DNA of 64,000 nt from Cryptococcus deneoformans JEC21 (taxonomy: Eukaryota > Basidiomycota > Tremellomycetes > Tremellales > Cryptococcaceae): positions 1 through 64,000 of the forward strand of contig NC_006670.1 of NCBI RefSeq assembly GCF_000091045.1, in the 5' to 3' direction. The notes beneath the pieces are model-generated. The model was given only the letters and a program-made list of their open reading frames with translations. It was not told the origin of the DNA and did no database searches. Shown here one piece after another: positions 43,545 through 54,735 of this stretch; within the stretch, counting starts at the first letter, position 1; every line of letters starts with the position of its first letter. Made by a program: the position numbers and the translations under genes.

Positions 43545-45082
43545 TCATAAACTCTTCTTGGTCTCCGAACCCAACGCCAACTGTGATTCCACCCAACCCT
43601 TCTTCTCAAAACAAGCAAACACCAAATCATACCCATCAAACTCGTACCCTATCCTGTCCTTGCGCACAAACTCGTTACCCAACAGGTCCGTTCCGAATGA
43701 GTTCCAAGCTTTGACTTCTGCTTCGCTCGAGCCAGGGCCAGAGGATGATGGAGGCGTGGAGACGAAAAGAGTGATGGAGAGACGGGAGGGTTGGAAGATG
43801 TTGACGACGTTACGGATAAGTGTTTGCAAGTCTGGTCTCTTGGCGAGGGCTCCCGGGGAAGACGAAGAGGAGAATGGCAGAGGGACGTTGCACTCGAACG
43901 AAGCATATGACCATCCTTCTTCAGGAGTCACATGAATCGTAAAGTAACCCCCGCCTTCCTTGCCGCCCTTGCCCGAAACAGGCAGTCCACTCCCAATCAC
44001 CGCATTTGCGCTATACCCACATGGATCAAACCCAAACGAATCCAAGGTGGTCTCGTCCTTTGAGAAAAGGGCATCAATCCCAAGCTTGTGGGAAATGGCC
44101 TCACCAAGGACATGGCCCGGGGTGGTCGAGGGAGAGGAGAAGGAGTCCGAGTCGTGGAAAAAGGGAGCACGGGCAGAGGGAGAGAGATGGGTCATGAGGA
44201 TTTCGAGGGTAGTGTCTTGGTACGTGACGGTAGAAGACGAGGAGAATGTAGGAATAGAAGAAGAAGGGGAAGGCGCAGGGAGAGAAAGAGTGCAAGGTTT
44301 GGGGTCGGACGGGAGGATAGGTTGGGAGTTGGGTGTCGTGAGGTATAAGAGCCAATGGTCCCTGTTCATAGGACCAACAGTATACGCTGCACCCGCCGTT
44401 CCTATTATTTCCATGTTGGTTAGCGGCAAATCACTTTTCTCCTTCATAGCTGTACGGCACATGAAAGAAATTTGGGCTTTTGGACTTACCAAAGACGCTG
44501 TCCAAAAACTGCACTTCATCTCTCCAATCCCTATGAGGACCTTGTTGCCTCTCTGGGAAGAAAAAACTCTTTCTCGAATAAAAGCACCTCCACACATTGT
44601 TGAATCCACAGTATTCACGCGCAATTTCAATGATACGATAAAGACCGAGAAGGTTGAGGGTGGTGCCGCATGTCTTGAGGATAAGCACATGAGGAGCGAC
44701 GAAGAGTGATGATTCCCTAATTCCGTAATCAATTAAATACACCATTAGCAGTTATGAATAGAAAAGACGAATGAAGGACGCACGATAAGAGGTAAGCATC
44801 CAAATCATCGCCTTCTACCATACTCAAAACCTTGCACTTTACAATATCCAACATCTCCTCCCAGACCTCTCTCGGCACCTTCCTCAAGCCCTGCCATTCT
44901 CCATTTTCCTTTGCAGGACGCGCATTCAACCCGCCGGCAACTTTCCCCTCAACCTCCTCAGCGGAAGGCAACTCTTCTATAGAAGGGGCGAACCATACTT
45001 CCAAAAGCTTTTCGGGACCTTCAAATGGGCCCGGAGAAGTGAGTGCCTGTTCTTCGATGGAAGGAGTGAGCTCGGCGGTCAT
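43545..45082 (-). CDS. SPE2: S-adenosylmethionine decarboxylase proenzyme
   Basis: The model is complement(join(43545..44401, 44490..44716, 44784..45082)), 460 aa. The enzyme makes decarboxylated SAM for spermidine and spermine synthesis. The self-processing site is LLSESSLFV, where cleavage before the middle Ser generates the pyruvoyl cofactor; intron 1 falls inside the preceding Ser codon. The proton-donor Cys sits in ILKTCGTTLN. Further family landmarks are YRIIEIAREYCGF, RDWRDEVQFLDSVFG, YTVGPMNRDHWLLY, LGIDALFSKDETTLDSFGFD, CGYSANAV, YFTIHVTPEEGWSYASFE and RIGYEFDGYDLVFACFEKK. A Ser-rich insertion (PSPSSSIPTFSSSS) makes it longer than animal enzymes. A CACGTG palindrome lies ~160 bp upstream. 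Confidence 0.95.
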
Positions 45083-45805
45083 AGCTGGTAAAGGGCTTAA
45101 TAAGCTCTCCTTTTGGTCTCTACTATTGGTTTCGACTGGGTCGGGGGTTTCTAAATAGGGGAGAGCCTTATCAAGGGACTTTTTTGGGAGGTCTTGTCGA
45201 CTTGTTGCGGACCAAAAAAAGGGACAATAAAAGGAAGGTGAAGATCACGTGATGCATTTTCCTATGTAATAACGGCAAAGTCCCCTGAGACTGGATCTTT
45301 ATCTTGCTTATAATTAGCATACTTTTCGTTCATCATTGGCCAATCTTCTGTGTATAAAAGGCATTTGAATAAAGTGGATAGTACCTTAAAGCTGCTGTAC
45401 AATACGGACGATACCCTTGTCGATAGATGGCCCTATTTTGAAATCGAGCTACGTAGTGCCAGAGTTTACGCAATGAAGATAACGAAAATAGTCGAGTCTA
45501 CTTCCAGATTAACACAAAAGACGGGCCCATTCGATACGACCCCGTCCGTACAGAACTTGGCCCTGCAATCTTACACATACGATCCGTAATCGAGGAAAAG
45601 AAAAGAAAAATAAAAGAAAAATCCTCTTGAAACTGAGTGAACGAAACGATGGACGTCTTCTCGAAAATAAGGAAGTGTGCTGTATCATCTAAAACTTGCC
45701 TACCTACGACCTCCACATAGCCCCCTTACCCTTACCTCTACCCGGCAGTTCATATCACTCTCCTCTCCAATCTACGCTCCTGACTTACGCCCAACCTCGT
45801 CCACC
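45083..45805. other. SPE2 promoter region and heme-lyase 3' flank
   Basis: Intergenic between tandem minus-strand genes. It holds the SPE2 promoter and no convincing coding exon. Confidence 0.55.
45244..45253. promoter_or_regulatory. ATCACGTGAT palindrome upstream of SPE2
   Basis: A perfect 10-bp palindrome with a CACGTG core lies about 160 bp upstream of the SPE2 ATG. It matches the Cbf1-type RTCACGTGAY element known from sulfur amino-acid regulation in yeasts. Confidence 0.5.
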
Positions 45806-46776
45806 TCAGCTCCACCACCCCTTAACCCTCGTCTTGATCCCTTCCCAGTCATCGACCGCCGGCCTCACATCCAGGTAAAAAGCCATCTTCCCGGGACCTT
45901 CCGTCTGTCGACCAGTGTAGAAATCAATAACGTAGCGGACATGGGTTCCACACCGGTCTACTATCCAATCGTGTCTGTCGAATGGTGGTGTGTAGCTAAA
46001 TCGAGGAAAAGGTTGTCAGCCAGGTTTTATGAGATGATTTGAAGGGGATATCCCGGTTTTTTATGATGGTTGGGGAGGAACACTCCAGAGATGGAAAGCA
46101 AAAAGATGAAGGGATGGAACACCAAAAATGAAGACAACAGAAAAACTCACCCCAAAGCCGTCTTCACCCAAGCCTTGGGTGTTCTCTCCTTCGGTCTCCC
46201 CACAAAACTGACCAGCCTCGGTCCTCCACATCTCTCACTCGGCCAATGACATTCCCACTTCAAAATCTCCTCCCAAGCCTTTTCGTTTACCGCATTATGA
46301 ATCGGCACGATGGTCCGCATATCTTGCGGATGGGGATTATGTTTTTTACGGAGCATGGCGTTAAAGAACTGTTGTTCAGAAGGATAGACCCAGTTGCCAT
46401 TCGCATCTTGCTGCGGTTGAGCATGGCCCGATCCAGCATCAGCAGTGAAACTGCTTGGGCCTGATGAAGGTCCGGCGGCGGCGGAGGCGGAGGCGGAGGC
46501 AGAAGCAGGAGGAGCGGGAGAAGGAGAAGAGGGTGTCGACCCTCTGGGTATAGAAGAAATAACCCTTGACTGCGAAAGCCCTGCAGAAGCAGACGATGAA
46601 GATCCTTCAGAAGTAGGCGGGTGGAAAGGATGAGGTGTGGATGGATTGTTCGCGAGCCATGCTTGGCGAGTGGTGTGATCCACCGGACACTGATCCGCAG
46701 AAGCTGCTGCGGAAGGATGTTGCTGAGCTTGTGCTGGAGCAGTGGAAGGAGCAGCGGAGGAAGAGAATGGCCACAT
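45806..46776 (-). CDS. CYC3: Holocytochrome c synthase (cytochrome c heme lyase)
   Basis: The model is complement(join(45806..45995, 46151..46776)), 271 aa. The enzyme attaches heme covalently to apocytochrome c in the mitochondrial intermembrane space. A CPVDH heme-regulatory-type motif lies near residue 30, followed by a low-complexity Ser/Ala-rich spacer. The catalytic part reads [56 protein letters not shown], then across the intron [27 protein letters not shown] and [20 protein letters not shown]. The conserved HD/H residues of the DRHDW segment are present. It could be a cytochrome c1 paralogue, but fungal and human enzymes are hard to separate by eye. Tandem upstream neighbour UPF0643 ends 311 bp away. 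Confidence 0.93.
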
Positions 46777-47086
46777 TGGGATAGACGGACTGAATAATCA
46801 AGTTTATATGGTGGAAGAGAGATTTGTCCCGAAAGATTCTTTAGAGCGTCGTTCATTCGCTGCCTGGGTGGAACGGGATCAAATTACAATGTGGAGGTTG
46901 ATGTCCAGCGTTGAGAACAAACGGAAAGTCAGTCGAGGGCAATAATGGCATTCGTTTGCATTTACTACGATGATAAGGAGTATGAACATTGTCCTTTTAT
47001 TTTAATCTACATATATGACTATACAACATTTAATCCTCTGTTCTTTACTACTCCTCTGCAACATCACCATCGCTCAAGGAGAATGA

Positions 47087-48299
47087 CTACCATCCGACTT
47101 CACCACCCTCCCACTTGCGCAACTTGACCTCTCGGTTCCCGACCTCCGTGCTCAACACCCATCGCTCCAGACTATATGTCTCGTACGCGCCCTTGGTTTG
47201 CTTCATAGCTGAGATATGTTTTGGTCCGGAGATAGCTTTTATCGCATGTCGTCGACTAAGAAGAAAACCAATCAGTTCCATCCTTTGAAACAAATGAGAG
47301 TAAAGGGGAGGAGACTTACGACTGCCAAATGCAAGTAGCCAAGTTCAACCCGGTCTCATCAGGAACACCATACCAATACATGATCAAACCTCCGTTCTTT
47401 ACTGCCTCCTCGTGCGCTTCGCGGTCGGCTTTGTAAAGGGACAAGTTGGCAGATTCGGGTTTGCGACGAGAGCGGAAAACTACGCAGTACCATTCTCTTT
47501 CAGTAGACTTGGGTAGGTTCTGCAAGAAAATTAATCAGAGGTTAGCTTTTCAATCAAATAGTGGTAGAAAGGGATTTAATAGACTCACTAAGGATGACCA
47601 GTTGAAGGCTTTGTCATAAGGCAAGGAGGCATAGGCATTACTCAACGGCTTGAAGTGATGTAACGTTTGGTGAAGGGCAAGGCTCGCCGGATCAATGTGA
47701 GGCAGCCGAGTGGTAAAATCTCGAAGAGGATCGACTTGCTCGTTAGATTCGGAAAGGGTTTGACGAGAGTCGTCAAGTCCGATAACCTCTCTGACTTCTA
47801 CTTGTGAATGCTCGTAATCGTGATGATTGTCGTGGTTGTGGTCATGCTCGTGCCCATGTTCCGGTAAAGGAGATAAGAGAGGAGGAAGATACAAGATCGG
47901 GGCGGAAGAAATCTTGATTTCATCCTCTACACTTGGTAATGTATGATGCAAGCTGATAGTCTGCGGATCGACAACTTCCAATTCGTCACTCCTTCTGCCC
48001 CTTGCGCTCCCACCACTTGAAGTAGACTTGGTCGAACCCTTACTTCCTCGCCTCTTTTCCCGCTCAGCTTGGTAAGCTTCATACCACTCATACGTCCTCG
48101 AATATGTTCGGCCCCGTGTGGGATGGGAGCTTGAAGTGGAAGAAGAGTCGACGTAGAGAATGGAGGGGACAATGTCCGAGTCGGGAGTGTTGAAAATTTT
48201 GGAAGAGCGTGGCTGGGTAGCACGAGCGTGGGTGTTGGTAGAAGGAGGTGGTTGAGGTGTACGTGTAAGCATTGTGGATATGAGTTCGGCAAAAGCCAT
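47087..48299 (-). CDS. UPF0643 family protein
   Basis: The gene starts at the ATG at 48299 and ends at TAG 47089-47087, with three or four exons. The N-terminal half is Ser/Thr-rich and variable, with a His-rich stretch (EHGHEHDHNHDNHHDYEHS) that could bind metal. The conserved core reads LPHIDPASLALHQTLHHFKP, LSNAYASLPYDKAFNWSSL, TEREWYCVVFRSRRKPES, REAHEEAVKNGGLIMYWYG, NLATCIWQSRRHAIKA and YETYSLERWVLS. This matches the uncharacterised fungal UPF0643 family (S. pombe PB2B2.08 type). The fold and function are unknown to me; the core has the compact dimeric alpha/beta look of dabb-like proteins, which is only an impression. Confidence 0.85.
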
Positions 48300-50922
48300 T
48301 CGTCTGTGTTAGCGAAGAGTTATGAGAGTACAAGTATGAATTATTAGATAAACCAAGAAAACGGGCGAGTGGCGAATCTGTGCGAAGTACTTATGCTTTT
48401 TGTACATCCCTTCCGGTGCGTGCGCTGTACGTGATGTTAGTCGAAAAATGGAAAAGTAAAAGCGTACAGTCATATTCTGAATAATGTCGCCATTCCTAGC
48501 GAATCCTTGCGAAAAGAACCAAAGGACGGAGTCACCACCGTCTCCATCGGTTAGGCTTCAGCCAAGCGTATTTGTAAAGCGGGTTCCCGTACTGATAATT
48601 CTGTATAGCTCTCTAATTCATATAATATGGGAAATGCATGATGTCTAATCGTCTAATAGCGAGTTGCAAAACTCGAGGTGATATGGCGTGATGCGATTTC
48701 CCTCTAGGTGGAGAACGCCGCCACCACCAATTGATGGTGGGAGAGAAAGGGTGGTTCGCTTGGAAAAACCGAAGGAGCCAAATAAATGTATAAAAAGGAT
48801 GGTTAAGAGGAAACACCAGCAAGAAATGTGAATGGGGTTGCAAAAAACCTTTTGGGTCTATGGATCATTAATAATACACTCGGATGCTTCCTCTTCTGTG
48901 ACGAACAAAGTCTCAAAATTTAAATACGAGTGGTTCACTGATGTGGAAGAGAGGAAAATATAAATAACCAATGACGCCTGGGGAGGAGGAGTCATCGAAC
49001 CAATTGGGAAGAGTCCGCCGGTAAAGTTGGTATATGTGACCTTCAATCTTTTCTTGTTAAGATCGATCTCTCAAGGTGCGGCGGTTCTTTGGGAGGTTGT
49101 GTGCTGATCACGTACACTGGGACTAAAGAATGACGTCAGGCCGTTGAGGGATAAGCCTTGCATACGTTGTCACAATAGCAGAGCATATGCTAGGAGGATG
49201 GTGGTGGTGGTGAGAATGGTGTTGCTGCTGCGCGAGGCAAAATGTTGCAAGGAGCGACATTCTTGATTACTCATGCACTTTCAAGGAGGCATTGTGGAGG
49301 ACTGTCGAGTTTGGGCGAACGCGATGGTCCGACAAGTGGAGTAAATTCTGGACTCATTCGAGTATACCACCACCATAAAGCGGAGGAGGGGGAGAGGGGG
49401 TCATTATTATTACACAAACATACATTTTGATAACTTGATTTGTCAGCTTTTGCCAGCAGCCGACAAATGAAAAATCTCTGTGAGCAGCGCCATGCCGGTT
49501 TTTATTCTCACGTTTCATTGCTGGATCCTTTACTGTAAGTATGTAGGGCGCGATTTCTGGATCGTGGATGCCGACGGGTCTGAGATAGAAGGTAAAACAT
49601 TTTAGGCTGCTATCTCCAGTACCAGCTCTTATAAATTGAGAGTTGAGGTACCAGATAGCCCCTATGACGCGTATGTATGGCGGACGTGGGTTACAACATG
49701 AAGAGACAGGAGCTGGAAGGCAGCATAGCCAATAGGAAGTCACTCAACGAACGAAGATGGAAAATGTTTTAGCGCGTCTATCTTCCTCTCAAATTGGTTC
49801 CTGCCATCGCTATCTCCAGCTGGACTAATAAAATATGAGGCATTCAGCATCAAATCTTCTACAATCATTTATTATCTACTCAAAGTCATCAGTGCATATC
49901 AATTCACTCATGCGTCACGGCCGGGACTTGTCTGCTCCATCCATGATGCAATTGAGCATGAAAGTATCCTCCAAACCAATACCCAGTGACGCGCGCCACA
50001 TCGTATAATGCCGTAAATCTCCGAAACGTAATTTTCAATGTTCGTGTTTCGCGTCTCGCTGTGGGGGACTTTGGCTGATTGCCACGCATATCCGTCATTC
50101 TTTCTTCCTCTTTTCTTTCCACACATCCACTAATAACAAAAATCGGTATACAGAGTTCAACCTCCTTCAGGAAACTCTGTCTCTGCCGACTCTTTTCTTT
50201 TCAAGACCAAGGCATCCATATAAGGCAGTCTAGGAGAAAGCAGCTAGGATCAGTATTAACCAGATCTAGAAGGAAATAGAAAAAAGTAGCGGGAAGTTCT
50301 TTTGGTGAGTCAGCAAAAGCATCTCATTTGGCGGTCCGTGCGTGTTTCCGCTGACTGTGTGCCGCCTTTCGCCTTTATCACTCCTTCTGCTACCGATTTC
50401 ACACGTATCATATAAATATCTTGCCACCACGCCAATATGTTTTTTCCTCACCGTCCGCGCCACCCATAATCGATCCAACAGCCTCTACTTTAACTCCTTC
50501 TCTATCGAATCAGCTCGATCCGAACCGACTCTTTCTTCGCCCCTCTCGGTCATCTCTCTCTTAGTGGTCTACGGCTAGCAGGTCGAGCGCATCGCAGTTG
50601 TCAATCTTCTGCACACCTTAACTGGTGTTCTTTGCTCCTTGCTTTTCACAAACGCTAAACAAACAACACCCCACCCCACCAACTTCCCCCCTACGCGTAT
50701 TTTCCCCTACGCGTGCCCTTTCTGAGACTCGTCAACGACGGATCTCAAATTCCTTCTCGTATTATTCATTCTACCATCCCATTAACTGAGCGACCCGACT
50801 TCTTAATTAACCCAATTACCGACTCTATCCCACCTTCTCTCTCCTCGGTACCACTTCCTCCTTTAGGAGAAGTTGTGCCTCGGCCCCTGGGTCGCCTGGG
50901 GTTTTCACCCTCTTCCGACATC
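48300..50922. other. 2.6-kb intergenic region / long cyclin leader
   Basis: No convincing gene is seen. A minus-strand open frame at about 49354-49743 (WLCCLPAPVSSCC ... LVNQVI-like) lacks an ATG and any family resemblance. The 280 bp before the cyclin ATG are pyrimidine-rich and contain no upstream ATG. The length suggests extensive regulation or an undetected non-coding transcript. Confidence 0.5.
50693..50714. promoter_or_regulatory. Pair of MluI cell-cycle boxes (ACGCGT) upstream of the cyclin
   Basis: ACGCGT occurs at 50693-50698 and 50709-50714, both preceded by CCCCT, about 210-230 bp before the cyclin ATG. ACGCGT is the core MBF/DSC1 site of G1/S genes in fungi. Confidence 0.5.
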
Positions 50923-53339
50923 ATGCCCTACATGTACGAGAGGCCCGTTGGGCAACAAATTAAGCAGCGGCGAGAAGAGGAGGCCAGGGGAAGAACCGAG
51001 ATGGAGCTTTTCAAGTTGTTGAACGGCGAGCAGGCAGGTGAAGTAGCGACCTTTGGAAACGAGGCGCCTGCCGACGGAATGGAGGTTGACGTAAGTTTCG
51101 ACAAGGAAATGGCACCAGGTGTCTTACTGATAGATCATCTTCCTTTTATGACTCCTTCCTTCGAACTTTCGCCCTTTATGACAAACCCTCCTTTCTTGAA
51201 TGGCCTGCAAAATTTCCGTCCGCCTTCGCAACCACAGAACGCTCTGTACGGGGGACACCAGCCTAGCAGTATTAACGACCGTCTTCTTCCTGCCGGCTTT
51301 GACACCACCAACTATTCATCCAACGCCGACTGGATGTACGACGCCGAGGCCAGGGCTGCAGCCGAGTACTCCAAGCAAGTTGCGGCGCAACAGGCTGCAA
51401 TCGGCACCCAGCAGAGCAAGGCTTATCTCTTTGAGCGCGAGTTCCCGGATCCCGTTAATTACCACGCCCAACGCTCTGTGTGGTCCCCTCCTCGCGCCGA
51501 AGTCCCTACCTGGTCCAACTATGAGCCCGCTTATCGAGCTCCTGCTGTTCCAGCGCGGTACGTCCAGCTTCCTGAGAGGCCTATTACTCCTCACGACACT
51601 TACCGCTACCCCGCCAGCCATGCCGAGCATATTTATGTAGCACCCCCTGCGCCTGTCGAGCCTAGCGCCGACGCCATCAACGGAGCTTTCGCCTTCTGGT
51701 ACGCTCAGCAGGTTATTCATCTTCTCATCGTCCCTGGTCAGTTCCGAGCTGGTACAGGTGGTGCTTCTGATGAAGAGTGGGGTCCCGCTGGACGTGAAAA
51801 GGACTCTTACATGAGAGTCGGTGTTCTTCCTCCTGACTACTCTAGGAACTGGGGGCGAATGGGTATGACTACTCCTCCCTCTGCTCCCCTTGCGCACCAA
51901 CTTTCTGCTCGTCGACCCGAGTACGAAGTTCGTGACCCCTGGAACGTCGCCTGGGCTCATTCTGTCAAGCCTACCGCCACTTTTGTCAGCTTCATCCTGG
52001 ACATGATTCAGCGTATGACCATCTCTCCTAGCGCTCTTGTTGCCGGTATTTGGTTCCTTGCTGGTTTGGGATTGCACGAAGGGGATGGTGTCAAGGGTAC
52101 CAAACTGAGACAGTTTTTGAGAGAGCAAGTTTCTTGCGAGCCTGAAGCTGTTGAGAAGAGGGTTGCTATGTTGGGTTTGATTTTGGCTGGGAAGTGGTTG
52201 GATGACAACTCGTTCCTGACCAAGTCATGGTATGTTCTTCTTTCCAGCCTACGTTCGATGAATTAATGCTGATAAATCACAGGACTGAGGTTACTTCTGT
52301 TCCCATTTCTCAAATCGACGCGATGGAGCGTCTAGCTCTTGCTGATTTCAACTTTTCTCTTTACGTTCCCGTCCCATCTTGGGTCGATCATGTCAACAAG
52401 CTTTTCACCGCTCTCGACCTTAAGCGTCACCGGGATGAAGTTGACTCGATCATCCATCCCATCCTTGACAGGATGGCCAAGGAGGCTCATGAGGTCGAGC
52501 TTACCGATCCTGCTGCTCACGCTGTGCAAACCTACTCCAAGCCCGTCATTGATTGTCGTTCTTCTTCGGACGAGATTCCCGCCGCCGCCGACCAAGCTAC
52601 CTCGCGCGACTGGGTCTCTTTCGCCAGCTCTTATGCCCACGACCAGAAACTCGCCAACTCTCGCTGGTCTGCCCGTGGGAGTGAGGATGATGTTGAACTT
52701 GAGCGTGCCGAGAGGAATGTTGAAATGTTGTTGAACGATGAGGATATGGACGAGGTCGAGCAAGAGGTCTTGGAGCAGGATGAAGATGAAGAAGAGTTTT
52801 TGGAGTATGACGGAGCGAAGAAGTGGTTGCCTACTGCGTCCGAGATGAGGCGATCTACTTCTGGTACTGATGCTCGTGAGCAGAAGGCTTTTGCGTTACA
52901 GGCACCCCGACAGGATTCTCGAGTCCAGGTCTCAGCGCCTACTCAAGTTCCTGTTACCTCTTTTGTCCGCGCCCGTTCCACCACCCCCACGGCTTCGCAA
53001 ACCTTTGCTGGTCGTCCCCGTGCCCACGGCGACTGGAACGCGCCTACCGCCGCCAACAAAAGGTGGCACCACGCTCACAACCCGTTCGGTTTCCCAGTCT
53101 ACCTCGATCCTAGCTGCTGTCAGAAGATTGAGCGCAAGCGAACACCCATCAATCGCCACTCATCTTCTTACCGACCTGGCTATCCCTCTTACGCCCATAC
53201 CGCTGTCGGTGCCCAGATTGAACCAGGAATGTCTATCATGCGTGAGCCGGCCTCGGCGGTGTCAGAGTTTGGGTTTATGGGTGGCGGAGGCGCGTCGATG
53301 TGTGGACCTAAACGGTGGGCTACCGCTGCTAGGTGGTAA
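50923..53339 (+). CDS. Cyclin-box protein (Pcl/G1-cyclin-like)
   Basis: The model is join(50923..52229, 52283..53339), 787 aa. The ATG at 50923 (MPYMYERPVGQQIKQRREEE) is the first in a frame that is open further upstream without ATG. After a disordered half comes the cyclin fold: PTATFVSFILDMIQRMTISP, ALVAGIWFLAGLGLH, KRVAMLGLILAGKWLDDNSF, LTKSWTEVTSVPISQIDAME, ALADFNFSLYVPVPSWVDHV. The KWLDDNSF...W..V segment is typical of Pho80/Pcl-like and fungal G1 cyclins, which activate a cyclin-dependent kinase. The C-terminal part has an acidic stretch (VEQEVLEQDEDEEEF) and a Gly-rich end. A GTAAGT...CTGATAG sequence at 51091-51133 looks like a 43-nt intron, but splicing it would introduce a stop; it is left unspliced. 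Confidence 0.85.
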
Positions 53340-54735
53340 ACTTACTACCTCGTTTACTATTCATGCTGAAGCCGGTGTTTTTGGGGAGTAGATCACGTCG
53401 ATTTGATGCGGCGCATCCATATAGCTCTTTCGCGGCTGCCGGCCATTAAATTGGTCTTGGCAGCCTATTGCACCCTTTTTCACTTTTTTTCACAACCACC
53501 TTCCATCCACCATCCCGCAACAACAATTTCCGTCAATCGCGCGTCAACATGTTTTTATCTTCGCGCTTCGCTCACTTCTCATCATCAGCTCGCCATGTCT
53601 CATGCGAGCTTGACTGCTTTTCCCACTTTTTTTTTTCTTTTTTCTTTTGCTTACTGCAACTCTTTTTGTTAGATACAATAACGTCATTTCAACCAACAGT
53701 CGTTCACAGCCCGACATAGGCTATCGCGACTACCAAAAAAAAAGAGAAGAGAGAATTGGAGTTTTAGAAACGATGTTTTTCTTTAGCTTTGCCTTCGTCT
53801 CTGGCTTTTAATAATAATATACCCCACGACGCCCAACCAAACACCAAAAAAAGAAAACATTCCCTCTTCTTATGTGAAATTCAAAACCCACAAAAAAAAA
53901 GACGTTCTTTTCGTTTTATCATAGCGTATACGAGTCTTTCCGACTTTTTAATAAGACGTATTTTTCCCCAATAGTCAATGATTCGTCACTTTTATTATCC
54001 TCTTTTCTTTCCATCACTTTCTCGTAAACTACCTTTCTATCTTTTTTTTCCCTATTTTAACAACCAGTCATGTGTCACTTGTTGAGAATGGAGTCAGGAA
54101 AGAAGTAGAGGTGTCGCGACGTGGAGCTGGAAACAAGATCAAGGAATAATGGAAAGCGGAATAGAGGAGATACGTTTTAATTAATACAGTCGCTTTTTTT
54201 AACGGAGCAGTTGTTAGAGAATGCCGAGAAATGTCATTCGAAGTAGTTGCTCCACACTTGTTCCAAGCTTGCCTTGTTCAGTTCACTACTACTATATTTA
54301 TTCTAAACACTCCATTTGAATTAATCCGTGCCTTCCTAACTTACCATATCTTCTAAAATGTGCATCAGCTTCAGTTGTCGTCGCATGTACTGTCGAGAAG
54401 CACAGGCAGCAAGGAGCAAGGACGATGACTCGAAAAGTACAATGATGAACCACAACAATTTTTGAACCTGGGCAAGAAAGCATACATCAATCTACTTATC
54501 TCACCGGCGTGTGTGCTACTTGCGATGTCAATAATAGTCATAAATGAGATCCGGTATATGGTTTTAGCCAAAGTGGTATAAAGAAGCTCAGGGTAGGATA
54601 AAAAGGGGCCGAAGATCTCCATAAACATTTCCGTCTTATGTACATTACAAGTTGGCATTAAAGAACATGATGGGTAAGATGGATCTTTTTATGCTACACA
54701 TGCTGAATATCGAAATGAAAATGAAGTTCTTTTTT
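53340..54735. other. 3' flank, AT-rich
   Basis: This lies between the cyclin stop and the exchanger stop (convergent). It is rich in T and A homopolymers with no convincing gene, although short frames exist on both strands. Confidence 0.55.

Noticed and set aside
50713..50922. N-terminal extension of the cyclin from 50713
   Set aside because: The position is GTG, not ATG, and would need non-AUG initiation; the first ATG at 50923 is preferred. The open frame upstream is noted.
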